Shown here: in pieces, positions 1 to 5,768 of the stretch
Layout of the letters: every line of letters starts with the position of its first letter
Numbering within the stretch: position 1 is the stretch's first letter
Source of the DNA: Pseudomonadota bacterium
Lineage (GTDB): Bacteria > Myxococcota > UBA9042 > PHBI01
Direction: 5' to 3'
DNA: 7,859 nucleotides
Assembly (NCBI GenBank): GCA_005772945.1
Contig: SXIE01000407.1
Coordinates: 1 to 7,859, forward strand
Notes under the pieces: generated by a model
Told to the model about the DNA's origin: nothing
What the model saw: the letters and a program-made list of their open reading frames with translations, nothing else
Database searches by the model: none
Position numbers and translations under genes: made by a program

Positions 1-2
1 CC

Positions 3-116
3 CCCCCCGACCCGCGCGTGCGCACGCTCGTCGCCGACGCCCTCGGCATCCTCGAACGGCGCACCGCCCCCGAGGCCTGGCGCCGCTGGATGATCGAAGA
101 GGACACGGGCGAATGA
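3..116 (+). CDS. C-terminal end of an unidentified protein (5' truncated by window)
   Basis: An open frame runs from the window edge to a TGA at 114-116 and gives 37 residues ending WMIEEDTGE. The composition looks like a real coding tail: G/C at third positions, charged and helical (DALGILERR, APEAWRRWM). There is no stop in this frame before 114. It is too short to assign a family, and nothing visible tells its function. It lies 175 bases upstream of the oxidoreductase start in the same direction, with hairpins and a promoter candidate between them, so the two are probably separate transcription units. Confidence 0.5.
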   Translation, partial: PPDPRVRTLVADALGILERRTAPEAWRRWMIEEDTGE

Positions 117-130
117 GGTCTCCGCGACGG

Positions 131-163
131 CGCCCGCCGACAGCCGGGCGTGCGGTTGCGCAC
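131..163 (+). terminator. Two adjacent small hairpins, possible weak terminator
   Basis: An inverted repeat CGCCCG (131-136)/CGGGCG (145-150) with an 8-base loop begins 15 bases after the stop of the partial gene. It is followed at once by GTGCG (150-154)/CGCAC (159-163) with a 4-base loop. The two share base 150, so they cannot both form fully. No T tract follows, so this is not a canonical intrinsic terminator. In DNA this GC-rich, short inverted repeats also arise by chance. Confidence 0.22.
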
Positions 164-198
164 GGCCATTCATAAGCCTCCGAGGCCACTTCGATCCC

Positions 199-227
199 TT
201 GACCCGGCCGCGCCGCCGGCGAATAGT
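199..227 (+). promoter_or_regulatory. Sigma70-like promoter for the oxidoreductase gene
   Basis: TTGACC at 199-204 matches 5 of 6 bases of the -35 consensus. AATAGT at 222-227 matches 4 of 6 of the -10 consensus, and the spacer is 17 bases. Transcription would begin near 234 and leave a leader of roughly 58 bases before the ATG at 292. The AT-rich -10 stands out in a very GC-rich stretch. The same TTG could be misread as a start codon for a longer protein. Reading it as the -35 box explains it better. Confidence 0.45.
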
Positions 228-282
228 CGCCGCATCGCCCGGGCCCGCAAACGCCTGTCACATCCCCGCCGCGCCCGGCGCC

Positions 283-287
283 AGGAG
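283..287 (+). promoter_or_regulatory. Ribosome binding site fixing the oxidoreductase start
   Basis: AGGAG at 283-287 lies 4 bases before the ATG at 292. It supports that start over the in-frame TTG at 199, which would add 31 Arg/Pro/Ala-rich residues in front of the Tat signal and has no such site. Confidence 0.6.
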
Positions 288-291
288 CGCC

Positions 292-2205
292 ATGACCAGC
301 AAGCGTTCGTCGGGTGCGCGTACGCCGCAAGAGACCTCCAGCCGAGCACGCGCGATCCATCGCCGCGACTTCATCAACGGCGTCCTCATGTCGGTCGGCG
401 GCCTCGCGCTCTCACGCCACCTCGTCGGCTGCGGCACCGACGCCAAGCCCGCCGACATCCCCGTCGGCTTCTGCGACGGCGCCATCGGCACCGACCCGCG
501 CGTGCTCCGCGCCGCCAACCTCCCGGCCGCCTTCAACGTCGCCCACTGGCTTCGCGACGGACGCCTCGCCTTTACCCCCAACAGCGTCAAGGTCGCGCCA
601 CTCTCGTGCGACGACATCTCCGGCTCGCACGCGATCGTCGACGACACGGACACCTACGACGTCATCATCGTCGGCAGCGGGCTCGCGGGCCTCGCCTCGG
701 CATTTTTCCTGCGCGCCGAGCGCCCCGATGCCCGCATCCTCATCCTCGACTGCAACCTGGCCTTCGGCGGCAACGCCCAACGCGACGACCTCGCGCCGAT
801 CCCCCGCATCGCGTCCGCCGGCGGCGCCTATTGCGTCGACCCCTACGCCGACTTCCTGACCGATTTCTACACCGGTATCGGCGTCGACTGGACCCAGCAC
901 TACGTCGAGGCGCCCTTCTACAACTACTACTTCGACGACAAGACCCCGTTCATCAAGCCGGGCAGCAAGGGTTGGAACCTCGACACCTACCGCACCGGCC
1001 TCACGTCCGCCCCCTACCCCGACGCGATCCTCGCGGACCTCCTCGCCGCCCGCGAGGATATGCAGACCTGGTACGAGACCGAGGGCGCCCCGACCGATCC
1101 CGCCGACAACGCCGATCCGATGCACGACGGGCTCGCCCAGATCACGCTCACCGAGTACCTGACGCAAACCAAGGGCTGGAGCCCGGCCGTCGCCGACTTC
1201 TACTCACGCTATACGATCGATGCGCTCGGCTGCACCAGCGACCAGTGCAACGCCTTCTCGGCCATCAGCTTCATCGGCGCCGAGTACAACCCCCTCTTCG
1301 CGTTCCCGGGTGGCACCTCGGGCGTCGCGCGCCACGCGGTCAAGTCCCTCATCCCCAATGCCATCGCGGGTGGCACGACGACCGCGGACATCCTCCAGAA
1401 CGCCGTCGCCAGCGCCGAACTCGACAGGGCCGGCAGCAAGACGCGCCTGCGCCAAGCAGCCATGGTCGTGCGCGCGGACGCCGACGCCAGCTCGGCCTCG
1501 GTCGTCTATTGGCACGGCACCGGCTTCCATCGCGCGAAGGCGAAGGCCGTGATCCACGCCGGCCAGAACTACACCGCCCGCCATGTCGTGAGCCACCTCC
1601 TGGACGACGCGAAGAAGGCCGCCTTCCGCAAGATGGTGCACGTCCCGGTCGTGGTCGCGAATGTCGCGCTGCGCCGCGCGAAGCCCCTGGTCGACCTCGG
1701 TCTCGGCTTCAACCAATACTGGTGGGGCAGCCAGTTCTGGGCCGACTTCACCATCGCCGACTGGGCCGGCCCCGAGCGCCTCGATCCGAACCGCGAGACC
1801 GTCCTCACGTTCTTCGGCGGCAACCTCACACCCGCGACCAGCATGGCCAGCGAACGCGCCAAGCTCCTCTCGGCGCCGTTCTCCGAGTACGAGGCCTCGC
1901 TGCGCGAGGACCTCGCGCGCGTCCTCACCGGCGCGGGCGCCGACTTCGACTTCGACCGCGACGTGAGCGCCGTCTACCTCTACCGTTGGGGCCACGGCAT
2001 GCTGTTCCCGGTGCCCGGCTATCCGTTTGGCCCGCCGCAGGTCTCGGGCGACACCACCACCCGCACGCCGTCCTTCCGACACACCATCCGCGCGCCCCTC
2101 GGGCGGATCTCATTCGCCGGGCAGGACACCGAAGGCGCGCCCTCGGTCGAGTGCGCCGTCGCGTCGGGGCAGCGGGCCGCCGCCGAGGCGCTCGCGCAGC
2201 TCTGA
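292..2205 (+). CDS. Tat-exported, probably lipid-anchored FAD oxidoreductase, spermidine dehydrogenase (SpdH)-like
   Basis: 637 residues. The N-terminus carries a twin-arginine signal (RRDFING, residues 24-30), a hydrophobic stretch, and a lipobox-like LVGC ending at Cys47. The mature protein would therefore be a folded, FAD-loaded, membrane-tethered enzyme outside the cytoplasm. The Rossmann dinucleotide fold starts at YDVIIVGSGLAG (GxGxxG at 128-133), with the second-strand acidic residue at Asp153 and FGGNAQRDDL from 158. FPGGTSGVARHAVKSLIP (338-355), the RWGHG block (565-569) and the C-terminal FAD-binding GRISFAGQDTEG (604-615) recall blocks I know from SpdH-type proteins, including their RRDFLNG-like leader. 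The family oxidises polyamines or other amines; the substrate here is unknown. The usual FPDGN-like block reads FPGGT, so specificity may differ. It stands alone on its strand, converging 26 bases from the VOC gene. The oxidoreductase class is near certain, the SpdH subfamily likely, and the lipid anchor plausible, although Arg42-His43 interrupt the hydrophobic region. Confidence 0.88.
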   Translation: MTSKRSSGARTPQETSSRARAIHRRDFINGVLMSVGGLALSRHLVGCGTDAKPADIPVGFCDGAIGTDPRVLRAANLPAAFNVAHWLRDGRLAFTPNSVKVAPLSCDDISGSHAIVDDTDTYDVIIVGSGLAGLASAFFLRAERPDARILILDCNLAFGGNAQRDDLAPIPRIASAGGAYCVDPYADFLTDFYTGIGVDWTQHYVEAPFYNYYFDDKTPFIKPGSKGWNLDTYRTGLTSAPYPDAILADLLAAREDMQTWYETEGAPTDPADNADPMHDGLAQITLTEYLTQTKGWSPAVADFYSRYTIDALGCTSDQCNAFSAISFIGAEYNPLFAFPGGTSGVARHAVKSLIPNAIAGGTTTADILQNAVASAELDRAGSKTRLRQAAMVVRADADASSASVVYWHGTGFHRAKAKAVIHAGQNYTARHVVSHLLDDAKKAAFRKMVHVPVVVANVALRRAKPLVDLGLGFNQYWWGSQFWADFTIADWAGPERLDPNRETVLTFFGGNLTPATSMASERAKLLSAPFSEYEASLREDLARVLTGAGADFDFDRDVSAVYLYRWGHGMLFPVPGYPFGPPQVSGDTTTRTPSFRHTIRAPLGRISFAGQDTEGAPSVECAVASGQRAAAEALAQL

Positions 2206-2231
2206 CGCGCCTTTGGCGTCCGCGTGCGCGC

Positions 2232-2663
2232 TCAGGCGCGGGCCGCGCAGTTCACCATCCACTGCACGCCGAACTTGTCGGTCACGGCTCCGAAGAGCGC
2301 ACCCCAGAACATGTCGGCCAGCGGCATCGTCACGCGCCCACCCTCGGCGAGCGCGGCGAACAGGCGCTCGGCCTCGGCGCGCGTGTCGGGCTCGAGATTG
2401 AGGCTGACATTCGTGCCGAAAACGACCGAATGACCCATCGATTCGAGCGCATCGGTCCCCATCAGGATGTGGCCGCCGACGATCGGCAACTCGATGTGCA
2501 TGATGAGATCGCGCTCGGCAGCGCTCAGCTCGGGACCGCCCGGAGGCCCGCCGCTCATGCGGTGGATCGGCGCGACGTACTCGGTCGCAAACACGGACTT
2601 GTAGAAGGCAAACGCCTCCTCGGTGCGGCCCATGAAGTTGAGATAGGTGCTCGTTCGTGCCAC
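2232..2663 (-). CDS. PhnB-like VOC (glyoxalase-fold) family protein
   Basis: 143 residues, the usual length for single-domain PhnB-type members of the vicinal oxygen chelate superfamily. Recognisable family blocks are TYLNFMGRTEEAFAFYKSVF (6-25), the His56-x-Glu58 pair in MHIEL, GGHILMGTD (63-71), and the C-terminal FWGALFGAVTDKFGVQWM (119-136). Members form dimers with a beta-alpha-beta-beta-beta fold and most have no proven substrate, so no reaction is assigned. The start is taken as GTG at 2663. The family N-terminus begins there, and GGAG lies 7 bases upstream (2671-2674 on the opposite strand). An in-frame ATG at 2717 would add 18 Arg/Pro-rich residues with no family match. It lies 133 bases downstream of dtd on the same strand and could be co-transcribed with it or have its own promoter. 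Confidence 0.85.
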   Translation of the reverse strand: MARTSTYLNFMGRTEEAFAFYKSVFATEYVAPIHRMSGGPPGGPELSAAERDLIMHIELPIVGGHILMGTDALESMGHSVVFGTNVSLNLEPDTRAEAERLFAALAEGGRVTMPLADMFWGALFGAVTDKFGVQWMVNCAARA

Positions 2664-2670
2664 AGGCGGT

Positions 2671-2674
2671 CTCC
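2671..2674 (-). promoter_or_regulatory. Ribosome binding site supporting the GTG start of the VOC gene
   Basis: On the minus strand GGAG is followed by 7 bases and then the GTG at 2663. This spacing, together with the family N-terminus starting right there, decides the start against the upstream ATG at 2717. Confidence 0.5.
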
Positions 2675-2724
2675 GCTCTCGGGTTGCGTCGCGCGCGCTG
2701 CGCGAAGGACCAGGCACTTAGCAA

Positions 2725-2739
2725 CACCCGGCGCGGGTG
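2725..2739 (-). other. Hairpin between dtd and the VOC gene
   Basis: CACCCG (2725-2730) and CGGGTG (2734-2739) form a perfect 6-bp stem with a 3-base loop, 57 bases past the dtd stop. On the minus strand it is followed by TTGCTAAG, a poor U tract. A second small stem TTGCC/GGCAA (2772-2784) sits closer to the dtd stop. Either could weaken read-through from dtd into the VOC gene. Neither is a convincing terminator. Confidence 0.25.
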
Positions 2740-2796
2740 AGAAGCCCCACCCGCTGCGACCCGCTCCAGCGTTGCCGCGGGCAAGCGAATCGCGGA

Positions 2797-3255
<459 letters not shown>

Positions 3256-3260
3256 CGCGC

Positions 3261-3267
3261 ACCTCCT
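3261..3267 (-). promoter_or_regulatory. Strong ribosome binding site of dtd
   Basis: On the minus strand AGGAGGT precedes the ATG by 5 bases, a full match to the anti-Shine-Dalgarno. On the opposite strand it abuts a perfect TTGACA (3269-3274), so the dtd leader and the M20-like promoter share this DNA. Confidence 0.75.
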
Positions 3268-3268
3268 G

Positions 3269-3298
3269 TTGACACGCGCCCCGGCGCCGGCTCATGTA
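3269..3298 (+). promoter_or_regulatory. Possible promoter for the M20-like gene within the dtd divergent region
   Basis: TTGACA at 3269-3274 is a perfect -35 hexamer, but the -10 is weak: 17-18 bases downstream the sequence is TCATGTA (3292-3298). A perfect 10-base palindrome, CCGGCGCCGG (3281-3290), falls inside the would-be spacer, where a repressor site could sit. In DNA of this composition that palindrome may be chance. Initiation here would leave a leader of about 60 bases before the GTG at 3367. I see no clear promoter for dtd on the other strand. Confidence 0.3.
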
Positions 3299-3355
3299 GC
3301 GCGCTCGGACGCCGCACGCCAGCCCGGCCGCGGCCCCCGCATCGCCGTCCAACGG

Positions 3356-3359
3356 GGAG
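3356..3359 (+). promoter_or_regulatory. Ribosome binding site deciding the GTG start of the M20-like gene
   Basis: GGAG within GGGGAGA lies 7 bases before the GTG at 3367. The frame is open far upstream (to 2737), but that extension runs antisense through dtd and has no M20 similarity. This site and the family-like N-terminus set the start. Confidence 0.55.
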
Positions 3360-3366
3360 ACGAGAC

Positions 3367-4797
3367 GTGCCGCTCAGCCCCATCCGTTCGATCGTCGAGC
3401 TGCTCAGCCGCGATTCGCGCGCCCGCGCCGGCGCCGAGCCGGCCATCTCGTACCTGCTCGACCTCCTCTACTTCGGCGAGTTCGCCATCCTCGAGCAGGT
3501 CGCCTCGGGCGTCCCCTACGACCACGTCAACCTGATCGGCCGCAAGGGGCCCGCGACGGGACAGCCCCTCTGGCTCATCGCCAACCTCGGCACCAGCGTC
3601 GACGCCGTCCCGGCCAAGTGGAATGCGCTCGGCGGCGACCCCTTCAGCGCCCGCCTCGACACCGAGAACGCGCGCGTCATCGGCCTCGGCGCGCACGGCG
3701 GCAAGGCCGACCTCGCGCTCAAGATCGCGGCGGCCTCGCGCTTCGCGACCGAGGCGCTGCATCGCCCGATCTACGTCGCCGCGCTCTCCGGCGAGGAGGC
3801 GCACGGCTCGGGCGCGCGCATGCTCCTCTCGCCCTCCGATCGCGGCACCGCCATCATCCACGCACCGACGGGGCTCCGGCCCTGGACCGACCACCCCGGC
3901 TGCGTCGTCTTGCGCTTCGAGCTCGTGCGCAAGATCCGTCATCGCCGGATGCCGCCGCACGCGGGCTTCTTCGAGATCGACATCCTCGGCACCTCGGCCC
4001 ACGCCCAGGTCACTACGCCGTTCATCGACGACGCCCTCGCGCGCGGCCTCGAGGTCATCAGCGCCCTGCGCGCGGCCGGCGACACGCGCGTCCTGTCGAT
4101 CGACGGCGGCGAGTCCGCCAACCGCATCCCGGGCCGCTGCACGCTGCGCGTCGCGACCGGCTACGACGAGCTCCCGCCGCTCGAGCGCATCGACCGCCGC
4201 ATCAGCTGGAAGCCGATCGAGGACGGCACCGCGCTGCCGTTTCCGATCGACCCGCTGCTCGCCGCGTGGCGCACGGCGCGCGACGCCGGAGTGCTGGCCA
4301 TCGAGGGCAAGCTCGGCCACCTGCGCAACGCCCCGCTGGCGCGTCCGACGCGGCCGATCTGGACCGGGCGGCTCGTCTCGGCGCGCGATGCGATCGCCGG
4401 CACGGTCATGCTGTGGACGGGACCGGGCGTCGAGTCGGGCGAGCTGTGCGAGCGCTTCGCCGCGGCCGTCGGGCAGGCGTTGAAGGGCGAGGACGAGCTC
4501 GAGATCGGTGTCGAGGTGGTGCAGGATCGGCCGGCCTTCGCGGGCTCCGAGGGCGCCGAGGGGCTCGTCGCGGACGTCACCGCGGCCCTACGCGCGTCGC
4601 GGCTCGCGCCCGAGGTCGGCGCCGGTTGCCTCACGTCCGACGCGGGTCTCTTTCGCCTTCATGGCCTCGACGCCATCGCCTTCGGCGCCGGCGGCCCGAT
4701 CGAAGAGCTGTACCAGGACGACGAGTCCATCGCGGTCGCCAAGCTCGAGGCCGCGGGGGCCTTCTACGAGCAGCTCATCGCCCGGATGTGCACGTAG
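3367..4797 (+). CDS. M20-peptidase-fold protein with apparently degenerate metal site (putative pseudoenzyme or divergent hydrolase)
   Basis: 476 residues, a normal M20/M25/M40 length, with no signal peptide, so cytoplasmic. The order of family blocks is complete: SVDAVP (77-82) at the HxD site, IGLGAHGGKADLAL (105-118) at the GRGxxDxKG site, SGEEAHGSGAR (141-151) at the paired-glutamate site, APTGL (166-170) at the EPT site, then a lid/dimerisation domain with LGTSAHAQ (207-214) and GGESANRIPGRCTLRV (247-262). The C-terminal block is SDAGLF (424-429), FGAGG, LYQDDE (448-453). Glu143-Glu144, the catalytic and ligand pair, and lid His212 are kept. By my alignment the first His ligand is Ser77, the bridging Asp is Gly111, the EPT glutamate is Ala166, and the last His is Tyr449. 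Normal M20 enzymes are two-metal amidohydrolases or peptidases; this one may bind metal differently or not at all. The gene is divergent from dtd and convergent with pssA. Fold confidence is high; activity is unknown. Confidence 0.85.
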   Translation: MPLSPIRSIVELLSRDSRARAGAEPAISYLLDLLYFGEFAILEQVASGVPYDHVNLIGRKGPATGQPLWLIANLGTSVDAVPAKWNALGGDPFSARLDTENARVIGLGAHGGKADLALKIAAASRFATEALHRPIYVAALSGEEAHGSGARMLLSPSDRGTAIIHAPTGLRPWTDHPGCVVLRFELVRKIRHRRMPPHAGFFEIDILGTSAHAQVTTPFIDDALARGLEVISALRAAGDTRVLSIDGGESANRIPGRCTLRVATGYDELPPLERIDRRISWKPIEDGTALPFPIDPLLAAWRTARDAGVLAIEGKLGHLRNAPLARPTRPIWTGRLVSARDAIAGTVMLWTGPGVESGELCERFAAAVGQALKGEDELEIGVEVVQDRPAFAGSEGAEGLVADVTAALRASRLAPEVGAGCLTSDAGLFRLHGLDAIAFGAGGPIEELYQDDESIAVAKLEAAGAFYEQLIARMCT

Positions 4798-4837
4798 CGC
4801 ACGGCGAGCGCGCGAATGAACGTCGAAGCCGCGGAGC

Positions 4838-5668
4838 TCAGGTCGGCCCGCCAGCCTCGTCCGAGTGATCCGGGTACAGATCGAGCCGCCGCGCCGCGAG
4901 CAGCCGCTTGCGATGCTTGAGGCCCCACGCGAACCCCACGGCCGCATACACGGCGATGTTGACGGCCAGGTACTCCGGCAAGATCCGCAGGAAGCCGACG
5001 GCGTACGTCGTCACGACGCTCACGATCTGGATGGCATTGAGCCAGACCGCCTTGCGCATGACGACCTTCGGCAAGGGCATGTTCGACACCATCAGGAGCG
5101 CGAGCCCGAGCGAGATGATCGGCAGCGCGTCGAGCATGCCGGTCGCGCCGTACTTGTCCCCGAGGAGATAGAGCACCGCGACGAGCCCGCCCGCGAACGT
5201 CGACGGCATCCCGTAGAAGACCTTCGGCCCGTCGGCCGGCAGGACGTCCTGCAGGACGTTGAACTTCGCGAGGCGCAGGCACGTGCAGACGACGTAGGTC
5301 GCGCTCAGCACCGCGAGCAGGACCAGCCCCGCCTCACCCGCCCACAGCGTGCTCGGGGCGTGCGCGCGCGCGTGAAGTCCGGACGCAAAAAGGAGCGCCC
5401 CCGGGGCGATCCCGAACGTCACGAAGTCGGCGAACGAGTCGAGCTGCGTGCCGATCGCCGAGGTCGCGCGGAGGAGGCGCGCGACGGTGCCGTCGAGCTT
5501 GTCGAGCAGCACCGCCAGGATGACGAGCCACGCCGAGCCGGCGAAATCCGCGGTCACGAAGGCCCCGGCAATCGCGGCCAAGCCGACCACGAGCGAGCCA
5601 CACGTAATCGCGTTCGGCACGATGAAGCGCCAGCGCGGTGTTTTGCGGACGGCGATTGGGGCTGTCAC
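4838..5668 (-). CDS. pssA: CDP-diacylglycerol-serine O-phosphatidyltransferase (phosphatidylserine synthase)
   Basis: 276 residues. This inner-membrane enzyme makes phosphatidylserine, precursor of phosphatidylethanolamine, from CDP-diacylglycerol and serine. The CDP-alcohol phosphotransferase signature is complete: Asp56, Asp59-Gly60, Ala63-Arg64, Gly73, Asp77, Asp81, spaced DxxDGxxAR-x8-GxxxDxxxD, with the Asps binding the metal and the last acting as base. Assignment to PssA rather than PgsA or phosphatidylcholine synthase rests on RWRFIVPNAIT (12-22) and on the later FYGMPS and VSNMPLP blocks. About six to eight hydrophobic segments are present. The usual Asn of the PNxxTxxN start is Ser25. 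The start is taken as GTG at 5668, just before the family N-terminus. The frame continues open upstream to 6025, but that stretch is antisense to the lipoprotein gene. No Shine-Dalgarno precedes the GTG. The gene is convergent with the M20-like gene (40-base gap) and divergent from the lipoprotein gene. Confidence 0.92.
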   Translation of the reverse strand: MTAPIAVRKTPRWRFIVPNAITCGSLVVGLAAIAGAFVTADFAGSAWLVILAVLLDKLDGTVARLLRATSAIGTQLDSFADFVTFGIAPGALLFASGLHARAHAPSTLWAGEAGLVLLAVLSATYVVCTCLRLAKFNVLQDVLPADGPKVFYGMPSTFAGGLVAVLYLLGDKYGATGMLDALPIISLGLALLMVSNMPLPKVVMRKAVWLNAIQIVSVVTTYAVGFLRILPEYLAVNIAVYAAVGFAWGLKHRKRLLAARRLDLYPDHSDEAGGPT

Positions 5669-5676
5669 AGGGCGCG

Positions 5677-5705
5677 ACCATAGGACCTCGGCGACCGCCG
5701 CGCAA
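5677..5705 (-). promoter_or_regulatory. Candidate pssA promoter giving a nearly leaderless mRNA
   Basis: Read on the minus strand, TTGCGC (5705-5700) is followed by a 17-base spacer and TATGGT (5682-5677), a 4-of-6 match to the -10 consensus. Initiation 6-8 bases on would fall at about 5671-5669, next to the GTG at 5668. This agrees with the absence of any Shine-Dalgarno there. The -35 match is only 3 of 6. Confidence 0.35.
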
Positions 5706-5716
5706 GAAGGCTGGTC

Positions 5717-5745
5717 TTGGCTCCAGAGGCCAAACGCGCTAGCGT
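5717..5745 (+). promoter_or_regulatory. Candidate promoter and inverted repeat upstream of the giant lipoprotein gene
   Basis: TTGGCT (5717-5722) and TAGCGT (5740-5745) are 17 bases apart and could be a weak promoter. The -35 overlaps an inverted repeat TTGGC-N7-GCCAA (5717-5733) of the kind bound by dimeric regulators. The 8-base palindrome CGCTAGCG (5737-5744) overlaps the -10. The region lies between the divergent pssA and lipoprotein starts, so a regulator here could affect both. Individually each match is weak. Confidence 0.25.
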
Positions 5746-5756
5746 CACCGTCCGCT

Positions 5757-5763
5757 AGGAGGT
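5757..5763 (+). promoter_or_regulatory. Ribosome binding site of the giant lipoprotein gene
   Basis: AGGAGGT ends 5 bases before the ATG at 5769. This near-perfect site fixes the start directly before a classic lipoprotein signal peptide. Confidence 0.75.
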
Positions 5764-5768
5764 TTGCG

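Noticed and set aside
2204..2220. GACGC-N7-GCGTC inverted repeat at the oxidoreductase stop as a terminator
   Set aside because: It has only a 5-bp stem, overlaps the stop codon and has no T tract; such repeats are expected by chance at this GC content.
2664..2717. Upstream ATG start adding 18 residues to the VOC protein
   Set aside because: The added residues are Arg/Pro-rich and outside the family, while GTG at 2663 has a well-spaced GGAG and begins exactly at the conserved N-terminus.
4798..4837. Search for a bidirectional terminator between the convergent M20-like and pssA genes
   Set aside because: No clear stem-loop or T tract is visible in these 40 bases.
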